A stretch of DNA of 64,000 nt from contig NZ_LT635493.1 in assembly GCF_900120405.1 (NCBI RefSeq), forward strand, positions 865,452-929,451. The letters run 5' to 3'. This DNA comes from Urinicoccus massiliensis. GTDB lineage: Bacteria > Bacillota > Clostridia > Tissierellales > Peptoniphilaceae. Each line of letters opens with the position of its first letter. Position 1 is the first letter of the stretch. The notes below the pieces were generated by a model. It saw only the letters and a program-made list of their open reading frames with translations, was not told the origin of the DNA and made no database searches. Position numbers and translations under genes: made by a program. Positions 8,601 through 17,945 of this stretch are shown here, in pieces.

Positions 8601-9605
8601 ATGATGAAGCTTCAAGTATGCGGAGGTTGTAATGCAAAAATTTCAGCTTCCTCTTTAAAAGCAACTTTAGACCTATTGGAAGTATTTAAGAGAAAGGAAG
8701 TCCTGGAAGGATTTGCAAAAAATGACGATGCCGCCATTATAAAATTAAGTGACGATATGGCAGTGGCACTTACCTGTGACTTCTTTCCTCCAATGGTAGA
8801 AGACCCCTTTGCCTTTGGAGAAATTGCAGCGGCCAATGCCCTGTCAGATATTTATGCCATGGGTGGCGAGCCTGTGGCCGCACTTAACTTAGTCTGCTTT
8901 CCAGAAGAGGAAGACAGAAGTATTTTGGAAGAAATATTAAAGGGCGGAGCGGGAAAACTTAAAGAGGCCCAGTGTAGCTTGGTGGGGGGCCATTCCATTC
9001 ACGACCCGCGGATAAAATATGGACTTTGTGTCATGGGAACTTTAAATCCCAAAAAAATTTACACCAACAACTCTTCAAGAGTGGGGGACAAATTAATACT
9101 TACAAAGCCCTTGGGAGTTTCCCTACTCTCATCTGCAAGGACTGTGGGTGAATGTGAGGACAAGTACTTTAAAGGTGCAGTGGAATCCATGAGGACCTTA
9201 AACAAGTATGCCTGGGAAATACTTAAAAAGTATAAAGTAAATGCCATGACCGATGTGACAGGCTTCGGCCTCATAGGCCACTTAAGTGAAATGGTCTCAG
9301 ACACAGCTGTAATTTATTCAAAGAATTTAAACATACTTCCCGGGGCCAAGGAGGCTGCAGAAGAATTTCTCTTTACCGCAGGAGGTCAGCGCAACAGAAA
9401 GTCTTACGGCGACTTGGTGGACTTTGAAATCCAGGACTTTGCCTTGGAAGAAGTCCTTTTTGACCCTCAAACATCAGGTGGACTTTTGGCAGCAGTTTCA
9501 GAAGACGGAGATAAAGTTTTGGAAGAGTTGAAGGCTGCAGGAATTCCCGCAGCAATTGTGGGAGAAATAATTCCCCCTCAAGATAAAAAAATAATAGTGA
9601 GGTAA
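8601..9605 (+). CDS. selD: Selenophosphate synthetase SelD (cysteine form)
   Basis: Makes selenophosphate from selenide and ATP. The N-terminus has Cys7 and Cys10 in VCGGCNAKIS; Cys10 aligns with the catalytic Cys/Sec of known SelD proteins (C-x-x-K), so this is a Cys rather than Sec enzyme. The AIRS-like ATP-binding fold shows NDDAAI, the metal-binding DFFPP region, ANALSDIYAMGG and GGHSIHDP. Length 334. ATG at 8604 is an alternative start with better spacing from AGGTG. It leads the selD-yedF-DUF3343-desulfurase operon. Confidence 0.95.
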   Translation: MMKLQVCGGCNAKISASSLKATLDLLEVFKRKEVLEGFAKNDDAAIIKLSDDMAVALTCDFFPPMVEDPFAFGEIAAANALSDIYAMGGEPVAALNLVCFPEEEDRSILEEILKGGAGKLKEAQCSLVGGHSIHDPRIKYGLCVMGTLNPKKIYTNNSSRVGDKLILTKPLGVSLLSSARTVGECEDKYFKGAVESMRTLNKYAWEILKKYKVNAMTDVTGFGLIGHLSEMVSDTAVIYSKNLNILPGAKEAAEEFLFTAGGQRNRKSYGDLVDFEIQDFALEEVLFDPQTSGGLLAAVSEDGDKVLEELKAAGIPAAIVGEIIPPQDKKIIVR

Positions 9606-9608
9606 AAA

Positions 9609-10187
9609 ATGAAAGAAATCGATGCACTTGGACTTCTTTGCCCAAGACCTGTAATACTTGCGAAAAAGTTAATTAAAGAAGAAAAGCCCGAGGAATTTGT
9701 AGTCCTGGTAGATAATGAAATCGCCACGGAAAATCTCTCCAAGATGGCGGACCAATTGGGCTACGACACAAGGGTGGAAAAGGAAGACAAGGTCTACAAG
9801 GTAAACTTTAAAAAAAATAAGGACAAAAAGCTTGAACAAGACTACAACAAGGACGAATTTATTGTCGTCTTTTCATCAGATGAACTTGGCCTAGGGGATG
9901 AGGAATTTTCCAAAAAACTTTTGGAAGGATTTGTCTACTCCCTTTCGGAAAAAGACCAAGTCCCCACCTATGTAGTCCTTTACAATCGCGGTGTTAGACT
10001 TTCCACAATTAATGAAAACACTGTAGCCGACCTTAAAAAGTTGGAAGCAAGGGGCACGACTGTCCTCTCCTGCGGTCTTTGCCTAGGCAACTACAAGTTA
10101 AAAGAGGAGCTTAAGGTGGGGCAAGTGACAAATATGGACAAGATTGTAGACCTGCAAATACGCTACAGGACAGTGAAGCCCTGTTGA
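9609..10187 (+). CDS. yedF: Selenium-metabolism protein YedF (TusA + DsrE-like)
   Basis: Two-part protein: a TusA/SirA-like domain (1-75) with the CPRP motif at Cys11 (LLCPRPVI), then a DsrE/F-like domain (about 85-192) with a conserved Cys pair in VLSCGLCLGNY. In many bacteria this fusion co-occurs with selD and is thought to handle selenium or sulfur persulfide transfer; the exact reaction is unproven. It starts 3 bases after selD and overlaps the next gene by 4 bases. Confidence 0.9.
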   Translation: MKEIDALGLLCPRPVILAKKLIKEEKPEEFVVLVDNEIATENLSKMADQLGYDTRVEKEDKVYKVNFKKNKDKKLEQDYNKDEFIVVFSSDELGLGDEEFSKKLLEGFVYSLSEKDQVPTYVVLYNRGVRLSTINENTVADLKKLEARGTTVLSCGLCLGNYKLKEELKVGQVTNMDKIVDLQIRYRTVKPC

Positions 10188-10390
10188 CTTACAAACTTTT
10201 AACCTTTAAGTCGGCAAACCATGCCATGGAAGCGGAGAAAAAGACCAAGGACTTAAAGACCCGCCTCATCACCCTCCCCTCTTGGATCACATCGGACTGC
10301 GGCTTCGGTCTTAAAGTGGGAGAAAATTTGGAGGCCGTTGTAAAAATTTTAGGCAGAGAAAATATAGAAGGAATTTACGATCTCAAATGA
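10184..10390 (+). CDS. DUF3343 putative Se/S carrier protein
   Basis: Small 68-residue protein with the DUF3343 signature: an N-terminal strand-helix (LLTFKSANHAMEAEK), the segment RLITLPSWIT and a single conserved Cys in SDCGFGLKV. The family is found in selenium operons and is proposed to carry selenium or sulfur between enzymes; this is not proven. The TTG start lies in the yedF stop (TTGA), showing tight coupling, and its own stop overlaps the next ATG. Confidence 0.82.
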   Translation: MTYKLLTFKSANHAMEAEKKTKDLKTRLITLPSWITSDCGFGLKVGENLEAVVKILGRENIEGIYDLK

Positions 10391-11511
10391 TTTACTTGGA
10401 CAATGCATCCACAAGTTTAATAAAACCTGAGTCAGTAGGCCTTGCCGTTATGGAAGGCATAAACTCTCGTCATTTTGCAAACCCCAACAGAGGCTCCTAT
10501 GAAATGTCTTTAAACTCTTTAAGAGCCCTTTACGATTTAAGAGAAGAGTTGGGCGAACTTTTCGGCGTGGAGGCACTGAAGGTGGCCCTCTGTGCAAATG
10601 TCACCACTGCCCTTAACTTGGTTTTCAATGCACTTTTACATGAAAAAGACCACATAATCACTTCAATGGCAGAACACAATTCCGTCCTTCGTCCTTTAAA
10701 TCACTTAAAACTTAAAGGAGTGGAAGTGTCCTACCTGCCTTTAGCAGGAGATAAAATCGACTTAAGCTACCTAGATAAACTCCTTCAAAAAAACACAAAG
10801 GCAGTGTGTCTTACAGCAATGTCAAATGTATCGGGACAGGTTACCCACTTAAAAACCGCGGCAGACTTTTGTAAAAAACACGGACTTATTTTAATCGTAG
10901 ACGGAGCACAGGCTGCAGGTACCATGGACTTAAATTTAAAAGATTTTGACCGCACCGTCCTTTGTTTCACGGGCCACAAGTCCCTTTACGGACCGGAGGG
11001 CACGGGAGGCATTGCCCTAAAAGGAGATATAAAATTTGAAGAAGTCTTCTCAGGCGGTGGCGGAAATTCAAATGACGACCACCAAAGCCCATTTATGCCT
11101 GACATCTTTGAATACGGCACTATAAATGTCCATTCCAACCTAGGACTTTTGGCTGGAGTAAGGTATCTAAAGTCAATAGGCCTTGATAAAATTTCAAGAG
11201 ACCTCTTTGAACTTTCATCCTACCTTTACAAGTCCTTGAAGTCTTTGGAAGGCCTAAGGCTTTATGGAGACCACGCCGATCCCCACGGCCCCATTGTGTC
11301 CTTTAACTACAAGGACTATTCTTCAGAGGAAGTGGCGGACCTACTTTGGCAAAGGGGAGAGATTGCCACCAGGGCGAAACTTCACTGTGCCCCTCTTTTT
11401 CACAAGGCCATGGGCACGGATAAAAGAGGTATGGTGCGAGTGTCCCTCTCCACCTTCAACAGCCTTGAAGACGTGGACAAACTGATTGAAAAATTAAAAA
11501 ATATCCCTTAA
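10387..11511 (+). CDS. Class-V aminotransferase, cysteine desulfurase/selenocysteine lyase-like
   Basis: PLP enzyme of the CsdB/SufS group. Schiff-base Lys198 is in CFTGHKSLYGPEGTGG and probable catalytic Cys334 is in AKLHCAPLFHK, so it should release sulfur or selenium from cysteine or selenocysteine. The starting YLDNASTS motif is typical. 374 residues is normal. In this operon it most likely feeds selenium to SelD through YedF or the DUF3343 protein; a general sulfur role cannot be excluded. ATG overlaps the upstream stop. Confidence 0.88.
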   Translation: MIYLDNASTSLIKPESVGLAVMEGINSRHFANPNRGSYEMSLNSLRALYDLREELGELFGVEALKVALCANVTTALNLVFNALLHEKDHIITSMAEHNSVLRPLNHLKLKGVEVSYLPLAGDKIDLSYLDKLLQKNTKAVCLTAMSNVSGQVTHLKTAADFCKKHGLILIVDGAQAAGTMDLNLKDFDRTVLCFTGHKSLYGPEGTGGIALKGDIKFEEVFSGGGGNSNDDHQSPFMPDIFEYGTINVHSNLGLLAGVRYLKSIGLDKISRDLFELSSYLYKSLKSLEGLRLYGDHADPHGPIVSFNYKDYSSEEVADLLWQRGEIATRAKLHCAPLFHKAMGTDKRGMVRVSLSTFNSLEDVDKLIEKLKNIP

Positions 11512-11577
11512 TTACAAGTGGATATTAGTCTAAAATTTTTTAAACCATTCTAAAGAATATAGTCCCCATGGACATAA

Positions 11578-11607
11578 AAAAGCTATGGTAATACCATAGC
11601 TTTTTTT
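11578..11607 (+). terminator. Terminator of the selenium operon
   Basis: Perfect 10-bp stem AGCTATGGTA/TACCATAGCT with a single-base loop and a seven-T tail. It closes the selD transcript about 65 bases after the last stop. Confidence 0.85.
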
Positions 11608-11633
11608 GTCATTTGATGACTTTAGTCAGTTGA

Positions 11634-12354
11634 GCACGCAAAGCGTGCGAAACAAAAAACTACCCGCTATGCGGGTAGGCAACAAAAGGTTATACCAAAA
11701 ATCACCTCAGCATTATAATAGAGTTGTTCAGACCTAAAATAATGAAGAGGTGACTTAAATGGCTCAAAAGGCAAATTCATTATCACACACAAAGTGGATG
11801 TGTAAATATCATATTGTCTTTACACCAAAGTATAGACGAAAAATAGTATTTAATCAATACCGAGATAGTTTGGGAGAAATATTTAGGACATTATGCAAAT
11901 ACAAAGGAGTAGAAATAATAGAAGGACATTTAATGCCAGATCATGTGCATATGTTAGTTAGTATTCCCCCAAAAATATCAGTGTCAAGTTTCATGGGATA
12001 CTTGAAAGGAAAAAGTGCACTAATGATGTTTGACAAGCATGCAAACCTAAAATACAAATTTGGAAACAGACATTTTTGGGCAGAGGGATATTATGTAAGT
12101 ACGGTAGGATTGAATGAACAAACAATAGCAAAGTATATAAGAGAGCAAGAGCAACACGACATAGCAATGGATAAATTAAGTGTAAAAGAATACGAAGATC
12201 CATTCAAAAGAAGATGAAGTAAAGCCCTTTCAGGGCTAGCTAAAGAGGCAAAAACAATAAGGTTTGAACAAAGTGAAAACCAGCGCCTTGAGACGCTGGT
12301 TGGTATTACTCGGGCTTATAGCCCGTGATCAAACCACCCGTTTGACGGGTGGTT
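11634..12354 (+). mobile_element. IS200-like single-strand transposon (approximate limits)
   Basis: A lone Y1 transposase gene (11759-12217) flanked by imperfect palindromes rather than inverted terminal repeats, as in IS200/IS605 elements. Left: GCACGC/GCGTGC at 11634-11648 and CTACCCGC/GCGGGTAG at 11660-11678. Right: AACCAGCG/CGCTGGTT at 12278-12301, CGGGCT/AGCCCG at 12311-12325 and AACCACCCG/CGGGTGGTT at 12332-12354. No tnpB or guide RNA is present. Exact cleavage points cannot be set by eye. Confidence 0.75.
11759..12217 (+). CDS. tnpA: IS200-family Y1 transposase TnpA
   Basis: 152-residue HUH single-strand transposase. The metal-binding HUH motif is His62-Val-His64 in MPDHVHMLVS and the nucleophile is probably Tyr126 in TIAKYIREQ. 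The length matches IS200 transposases and the frame is complete, so the element may be active. A ribosome site GAGGTGAC lies before the ATG. A small hairpin AGCCCT/AGGGCT (12224-12238) directly follows the gene. The gene is more AT-rich than the chromosome around it. Confidence 0.94.
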   Translation: MAQKANSLSHTKWMCKYHIVFTPKYRRKIVFNQYRDSLGEIFRTLCKYKGVEIIEGHLMPDHVHMLVSIPPKISVSSFMGYLKGKSALMMFDKHANLKYKFGNRHFWAEGYYVSTVGLNEQTIAKYIREQEQHDIAMDKLSVKEYEDPFKRR

Positions 12355-12400
12355 ATGATTTGTGGGCCTAAAAAACGAAAAGAGCTCTCAAGTGCAAATG

Positions 12401-12409
12401 TGGTATAAT
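12401..12409 (+). promoter_or_regulatory. Extended -10 promoter of the wal operon
   Basis: TGGTATAAT (TGnTATAAT), 20 bases before walR, with a GGGGG ribosome site between. No good -35. The IS200-like element ends about 45 bases upstream, so any more distal promoter was displaced. Confidence 0.6.
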
Positions 12410-12428
12410 AATAAAAAAGGGGGTTTCT

Positions 12429-13115
12429 ATGACATCGAAAATATTAATTGTGGACGATGAACAGTCCATTGGAGAGATTATTTCCTATAATTTACATAAG
12501 GAAGGTTTTGAAGTTGAAAATGCCTATGATGGCCTAGAATGTTTGGAAAAATTGGGGCAAAAAGAATTTGACCTAGTCTTACTGGATGTGATGATGCCTA
12601 AGTTGGATGGCTTTCAAACCCTGAAGAAAATCCGCCAAGACAGCCGGATTCCCGTGATTATGTTGACGGCCAAGGAAGAGGAAGTGGACAAGATTTTGGG
12701 CCTGGAATTGGGGGCAGACGACTATGTGGTTAAACCATTTTCCATGCGGGAACTCATTGCCCGGGTCAAGGCCAACCTCCGCCGCTTGGACTATGAAAGT
12801 GAACGGGGAGATGACAAGGTCTTGACCCATGGAGACCTGACTATTGACCTGGCCAAGTATGAGGTTAAAAAGAAGGGGCAGATTATTGACTTGACCCTGC
12901 GGGAGTTCGAACTCTTAAAATTTTTGGCCCAAACACCAGACCAGGTCTATTCCCGGGAGGAACTTTTGGAAAAGGTCTGGGGTTATGAATACTATGGCGA
13001 CATCCGGACGGTGGATGTTACAGTCCGTCGCCTCCGGGAAAAAATTGAAGACCGGGGCGGAGATTTTCGCTACATCTTAACCAAACGCGGTGTAGGTTAT
13101 TACTTCGGAGGATAA
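12429..13115 (+). CDS. walR: Essential response regulator WalR (YycF)
   Basis: OmpR-family regulator controlling cell-wall hydrolase genes in Bacillota. Receiver domain 1-118 with Asp9/Asp10, phospho-acceptor Asp53 (LLDVMMP), LTAKEEE and VKPF. Winged-helix domain from about 130 with RTVDVTVRRLREKI and the final KRGVGYYF. Identity as WalR rests on the following walK, walH, walI and walJ genes, the standard Bacillota order. 228 residues. Two-base gap to walK. Confidence 0.95.
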   Translation: MTSKILIVDDEQSIGEIISYNLHKEGFEVENAYDGLECLEKLGQKEFDLVLLDVMMPKLDGFQTLKKIRQDSRIPVIMLTAKEEEVDKILGLELGADDYVVKPFSMRELIARVKANLRRLDYESERGDDKVLTHGDLTIDLAKYEVKKKGQIIDLTLREFELLKFLAQTPDQVYSREELLEKVWGYEYYGDIRTVDVTVRRLREKIEDRGGDFRYILTKRGVGYYFGG

Positions 13116-13116
13116 G

Positions 13117-14910
13117 ATGCTGTCCAGTTTCAAGGCTCGATTTATCTTTATTTATCTCATTTTAATCTTAATCTGTATGGCCATTGTAGGGACCTTTTTG
13201 ATTAACCGCCTGGAAATTTCCCAAATGAAGACCATAGAAAGGGAAATGAATGAAACCATTGACTCCATGGTGGCTTCCGCCGGTTACCTGCAAGATGGCC
13301 AATGGGACAAGGAAGCCGGTCTCTTGCAAAACACCATTGACGGCTGGAGACTGTCCTCGACAGAATCCGTCTATATTATTTCCCAAGACCAGGTTCCTGT
13401 GATTTTGGCCTCTTCGGTCAATTCCAAGGATGAAATCCAGGGGCAAAATGCCCTGGCCCAAAGGGACCTATCACCGGAAATTATTTTAAAGGCCCTCAAG
13501 GGGCATGTGTCTGAAACCACCATCTTGGAAAGCAACCAGGCCCCCATCCGCCACCTGGCCAAGCCAGTTTTTTCAACCGACGGCCAAGTCCAGGGCGTCT
13601 TTTACATGACCATGAGCTTGGAACCTGTTTACAGTGTGGTTTCCGATACCAAGGAACTCTTGACCTATGCAACCCTTTTGGGTCTAGCCATTACCACCAT
13701 CTTGGGATTTTTTATCTCCAATTCAGTAACAGGCCCTGTCCGGGAAATTACCTCCAAGGCCAAGGACCTGGCTGAGGGGAATTTTAACCAGCATGTCCAG
13801 GTCAAGAGCAATGATGAAATTGGCCAAATGGCCTCCATGTTCAACTATTTAACGGGAGAACTCAAGGAGACCATGGACAAGATGGATATTGAGCGGTCCA
13901 AGCTCAACACCATCTTCCACTACATGGCCGAGGGGGTGGTGGCCATTAACCGGGACAACTACCTGATCCACATCAACCCCATTGCCAAGGAAATTTTAAA
14001 GCTGCCGGAAGAAGTCCTATCCGGAGAGAAAAAGGTCCCCATGGGCCAGCTGAACTTGACGGAAATCAACTACTACAATCCCCCTAGCCTGTCTGGGGAA
14101 AGACAGGTGGAAATCAACAAGTCCTTTTACAATATCAAGTATGCCCCCTATAAGAACGAGTTGGATGAAAATTCCGGTTTGATTGTGGTTTTCCAAGATA
14201 TTACCAAGGAACACCAATTGGATGAAATGCGTAAAGAATTTGTGGCCAATGTCAGCCACGAGTTAAAGACCCCCCTGACCTCCATCAAGTCCTATACTGA
14301 AACCCTGATGGAGGCCGACTTGGACCCCGATGCCCGGAAGCGGTTTTTGAAGGTGATTGAAAGGGAATCCAACCGGATGGTCTCCCTGGTTCGGGACCTC
14401 TTACAACTGTCCAACATGGATAACCATTCCTTGAAGTTGACCTTTGACCGCTTGGACAGCTATGAGGTCATTGAGACAACCATGGAAAGCCTCCTGCCCC
14501 TGGCTCAGGAAAAGCAAATCCGCATCCACTTGGATGTGGCAGATGATATTCAAAAAATTTATGGAGACCTCCATGGGGTCCAAAGGATTTTAAACAACAT
14601 CATTTCCAATGCTATTAAGTACACTCCCCAAGGGGGAGAAGTCAGCATCATGGCCAAAAATCGAGGACCCAGGGTCCTGGTCCAAGTCAAGGATACGGGA
14701 ATTGGCATCCCTCCCAAGGACATGAAGCGGATTTTTGAACGCTTTTACCGGGTGGAAAAGGGTCGGAGCCGGCAAATGGGCGGCACAGGTCTAGGCCTGG
14801 CCATTGCCAAGGAGCTTATTGAGGCCATGGGTGGCTTTATTCAATTGAGCTCGGTTTTTGGTCAAGGCACTACGGCCTCACTCTTTTTTAAAGGAGGGGA
14901 GTCTTTTTGA
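13117..14910 (+). CDS. walK: Sensor histidine kinase WalK (YycG)
   Basis: Membrane kinase monitoring cell-wall status and phosphorylating WalR. Two membrane segments (about 9-30 and 180-200) enclose an extracytoplasmic domain. Next come HAMP (about 200-255), a PAS domain (about 265-370), the H-box with His381 in NVSHELKTPLTS, and the ATPase with NIISNAIKYT, DTGIGI and GTGLGLA. 597 residues is normal. It overlaps walH by 4 bases, so the regulatory subunit is made in proportion. Confidence 0.95.
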   Translation: MLSSFKARFIFIYLILILICMAIVGTFLINRLEISQMKTIEREMNETIDSMVASAGYLQDGQWDKEAGLLQNTIDGWRLSSTESVYIISQDQVPVILASSVNSKDEIQGQNALAQRDLSPEIILKALKGHVSETTILESNQAPIRHLAKPVFSTDGQVQGVFYMTMSLEPVYSVVSDTKELLTYATLLGLAITTILGFFISNSVTGPVREITSKAKDLAEGNFNQHVQVKSNDEIGQMASMFNYLTGELKETMDKMDIERSKLNTIFHYMAEGVVAINRDNYLIHINPIAKEILKLPEEVLSGEKKVPMGQLNLTEINYYNPPSLSGERQVEINKSFYNIKYAPYKNELDENSGLIVVFQDITKEHQLDEMRKEFVANVSHELKTPLTSIKSYTETLMEADLDPDARKRFLKVIERESNRMVSLVRDLLQLSNMDNHSLKLTFDRLDSYEVIETTMESLLPLAQEKQIRIHLDVADDIQKIYGDLHGVQRILNNIISNAIKYTPQGGEVSIMAKNRGPRVLVQVKDTGIGIPPKDMKRIFERFYRVEKGRSRQMGGTGLGLAIAKELIEAMGGFIQLSSVFGQGTTASLFFKGGESF

Positions 14911-16277
14911 AAGAAAGCATTAAGACTGTCCTATTGTGTGGTCTGTCCATCCTCTTGATCTTCATGGTGGCGGAAATTTGGATCCAAATTCCCAGCATAA
15001 CCAAGGAGACGCAAAAGCAGGAAAATTTTGAAAAAAACCGCCTAAAAATGGAATTGCTGGGACCCAAGGAATTGCTTTTAAGCTTTTCCGATACGGAGCA
15101 AACCCTGGTCTATGACATCCAACCCTATTGGACCATGCTGCAGATGGGCCTAAAGGACCTCTATGAAAATGCAGAGGCCAAGGATGTCAGTCCCATGAAG
15201 GCGGAGGACTATCGAAAATTTTTACAGGAAGGCCAGGTTCTGAGTTTGAATTTTTCGGGTATTTTGGACCATGGAAACTGGGCCCAACTACTTCAATTGG
15301 ACCCAGGGACCCTGCCGAAAAAAATTCCCGGCAAGCTCTTGTCCATGGACTTGAGCCTGAATAGGGACCTGTTAATGATTCGGACAGACCGGGGAGCCTT
15401 TTTGGTCCGGAGCCACTTAAGGACCCGGGACCTTTTAAAAGACCGGGTTTCCATGGTCTACGACTCCAGACGCTACCGGAATTATACCAGCCTTTGGAAA
15501 AAATACGGGGTGGCCAACATGGTCTACATTCCCCGGATCAACACCCAGGCTCCAGAGGACATTCCCCTGGAAAACAAGCTCCAAACCATGTCTGGCCAGG
15601 TGCAAAACAACCTGGCCCGGCGGTATTTAAGACAGAACATAGACTATATTCGGGAAATTGTCGAGGACCAGGCCGTAACCTATGTCTATGACCAAAAGGT
15701 CCTAAGACTCAACAAAAACGGCTGGTTGACCTACAAGGATGGGCAAAAAAATTCTGATCAGGAAGACAGCCTGGTCCAATCCCTGGATGCTGCCCTGGAT
15801 TTTATTACCAGCCATACCGGCATGACAGGGTCCCTGTATATTAGCAAGATTGAAAGAATTCAAGACAGGGAAAACCCCGGCTATATTTTTTATTTTAATA
15901 TGCTGGCCAACCACAAGAGGGTCTACCGGATGGACCAAGACCCCTACCTGGCCCGGCTGGAAGTCCATGGCCAAGACATTAGCCAAATGGACTTCCTCTA
16001 CCAAAAGCCCATGGAAAGAGAAATCGTCCAAAATGTGGAAATTGCCAAGGAAGTCTTGAGTCCGGAAGAAATTATCGACCAAAATCTCTCTCTCCTGGAC
16101 CCGGAATCCAAGTCCTTGGAGGAAACTCTAGGTCAATTGAAGTGGATCGACTCGGCCTATGTGGAGTTGGACCCCCCTGGAGGACAAAGGGTCTTAAGGG
16201 CAGCTTGGGCTATCAAAATCAAGGATCGGATCTTTTTAATGGACATGGAAACAGGAAGTTTAATCATGGAGGGATAA
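14907..16277 (+). CDS. walH: WalRK regulator WalH (YycH)
   Basis: Membrane-anchored protein that with WalI modulates WalK. One N-terminal membrane segment (about 8-28), then a large extracytoplasmic YycH domain to residue 456. Sequence conservation in this family is low, so the assignment leans on position between walK and walI, size and topology. The TTG start lies in the overlap TTGA with walK and is preceded by AAAGGAGGGG. Confidence 0.85.
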   Translation: MKESIKTVLLCGLSILLIFMVAEIWIQIPSITKETQKQENFEKNRLKMELLGPKELLLSFSDTEQTLVYDIQPYWTMLQMGLKDLYENAEAKDVSPMKAEDYRKFLQEGQVLSLNFSGILDHGNWAQLLQLDPGTLPKKIPGKLLSMDLSLNRDLLMIRTDRGAFLVRSHLRTRDLLKDRVSMVYDSRRYRNYTSLWKKYGVANMVYIPRINTQAPEDIPLENKLQTMSGQVQNNLARRYLRQNIDYIREIVEDQAVTYVYDQKVLRLNKNGWLTYKDGQKNSDQEDSLVQSLDAALDFITSHTGMTGSLYISKIERIQDRENPGYIFYFNMLANHKRVYRMDQDPYLARLEVHGQDISQMDFLYQKPMEREIVQNVEIAKEVLSPEEIIDQNLSLLDPESKSLEETLGQLKWIDSAYVELDPPGGQRVLRAAWAIKIKDRIFLMDMETGSLIMEG

Positions 16278-16278
16278 G

Positions 16279-17127
16279 TTGGATTGGTCTAGAATAAAAA
16301 CAATCTTAATTATTGCCCTGGCCCTGGCCAACCTGGCCCTGGGCTATGAGGTTTACCGGCAAAAAATGGCCCTGGCAGGTCCGACGGCCTCCAAGCAGTT
16401 CAGTCAAGAACTTTTGGATCTTTTGGCCAGTGAAGACATTAAAATAAGCCCCTCTATCCAGCTCCAGGCGGAAAAGTTAAACTCTTTAAGGGTCCAGTAT
16501 GAAAACCTAAGTCAAGAGCAGCTCAACCGGGACTTCTTTCACAATGAGGCCCTTTTAAGGCAAAAGACTTTTTCTCTGGCAGATTTAAGCCTCAAGGGGG
16601 AAAGTCTCCAGGTCTATGATGGCCGGAAACTCTCCTACCGAAACGACCTGCCCCTGGCCAAGAAAAAAATCAGCAAGGAAGAGGCCAAGACCAAGGCCAT
16701 GGACTTTTTAAAAGAGAAAAAGTTCAAGACAGACGACCTGGTCCTGGTAAGCAGCCTGCCCTGGCAGGAGGGCTACCAATTGACCTTTAAAAAGGTCTAT
16801 GAGGGAAGGTTGGTCGAAAGCAGTTATAGTATTTTTCAAGTGGACGGGTCGGGAGTCCACAGTCTTTCCAGGCTCTGGCTGGATATTATCGAGCCTTCCG
16901 ACAAGGAAGTTGTCATGCCCAGCCCCCAAAAGGCCCTTTTAAGTCTTTTGGACAAACAAGAGGCCCGGGGAAGGACTGTGGTTCGCCTGGAAGCTTGCTA
17001 TTATTTTAATCCATCCAAACAAGGATACATCGAAGACATTTCCAGGGCCCAACAGGGCCGGGCCATTCCGGCCTGGCGGATCCAATTGGACAACGGCCAG
17101 GAAGTCATCGTAGATGTTTTATCATAA
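16279..17127 (+). CDS. walI: WalRK regulator WalI (YycI)
   Basis: Companion of WalH: one N-terminal membrane segment (about 7-24) and an extracytoplasmic YycI-like domain of about 255 residues. TTG start immediately after the walH stop, with GGAGGG in the correct place. The tail has the repeat-like WRIQLDNGQEVIVDVLS strand pattern expected for YycI. Assignment rests on gene order and topology more than on motifs. Confidence 0.83.
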   Translation: MDWSRIKTILIIALALANLALGYEVYRQKMALAGPTASKQFSQELLDLLASEDIKISPSIQLQAEKLNSLRVQYENLSQEQLNRDFFHNEALLRQKTFSLADLSLKGESLQVYDGRKLSYRNDLPLAKKKISKEEAKTKAMDFLKEKKFKTDDLVLVSSLPWQEGYQLTFKKVYEGRLVESSYSIFQVDGSGVHSLSRLWLDIIEPSDKEVVMPSPQKALLSLLDKQEARGRTVVRLEACYYFNPSKQGYIEDISRAQQGRAIPAWRIQLDNGQEVIVDVLS

Positions 17128-17144
17128 AGGAAAATCGAGGAAGT

Positions 17145-17945
17145 ATGAAATTTCAACCATTAATTAGTGGCAGTAGTGGAAATTGTCAGTATATAGAAAC
17201 AAAAGAAACAAAAATTCTTGTGGATGCAGGGATGACTGGGAAAAAAATCCAAGAGCTCCTGGAGGAAATCCAGGTGGACCCTAGGGACTTGGATGGGATT
17301 TTAGTCACCCATGAGCACTATGACCACACCTCGGCTGTGGGGGTCCTGGCCCGGCGCTACGGCATCAAGGTCTTTGCCAATGAAAACACCTGGATGGCCA
17401 TGGAAAAAACCGTCAAGACTATCCCCTCAGGCCAAAGGCAGGTCTTTACCACCGGGGAAGATTTTCGCATCAAGGACCTCTCCATCCAAACCATTCCCAC
17501 CTTCCACGACTGTGTCCATGGGACCAGTTTTATTTTGGAAGACGGCAAGACCAAGGTGTCCATGCTCACAGATACAGGTTGGGTGTCTACAACCATGATG
17601 GAAAAAATGAAGGGGGCTGACCTCTATTATATTGAGGCCAACCACGATGAAGAAATGCTCCGAACCGGACCCTATTCCTTTGCCCTCAAACAGAGGATTG
17701 CCTCCAACCGGGGCCACCTGTCCAACCACCATGCGGCAGATGTCCTAAGTAAGATACTAGAAAAAAAGAAGGAGCACGTAATTTTGGCCCACATGTCTAC
17801 GGACAACAACGACCCCCTTTTGGCCATTCGGACCTTTAGAGAGGACCTGGCCCTGCACAACATCCATGAGGGCCTCCACTTTACCATGGAGGTAGCTAAA
17901 AAGACCAAACCCAGCGACCCATTTCTAGGAAAGGAAGACCAATGA
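17145..17945 (+). CDS. walJ: Metallo-beta-lactamase fold hydrolase WalJ (YycJ)
   Basis: Cytoplasmic metallohydrolase of the YycJ/VicX group, proposed to act as a nuclease and coupled to WalRK in Bacillota. The metal motif H-x-H-x-D-H is visible as THEHYDHT near residue 55, with further ligands in FHDCVHG and SMLTDTG and a late ILAHMS. It starts GSSGN, as usual. Length 266. It ends in an overlap with surE (ATGA). Confidence 0.92.
   Translation: MKFQPLISGSSGNCQYIETKETKILVDAGMTGKKIQELLEEIQVDPRDLDGILVTHEHYDHTSAVGVLARRYGIKVFANENTWMAMEKTVKTIPSGQRQVFTTGEDFRIKDLSIQTIPTFHDCVHGTSFILEDGKTKVSMLTDTGWVSTTMMEKMKGADLYYIEANHDEEMLRTGPYSFALKQRIASNRGHLSNHHAADVLSKILEKKKEHVILAHMSTDNNDPLLAIRTFREDLALHNIHEGLHFTMEVAKKTKPSDPFLGKEDQ

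Noticed and set aside
8601..8640. Selenocysteine-containing SelD
   Set aside because: The residue aligned with the catalytic Sec/Cys is an ordinary TGT Cys codon and no in-frame TGA is present.
11634..12354. CRISPR-like array from the closely spaced hairpins
   Set aside because: The palindromes differ in sequence and lack regular spacers; they are the subterminal hairpins of an IS200-like element.
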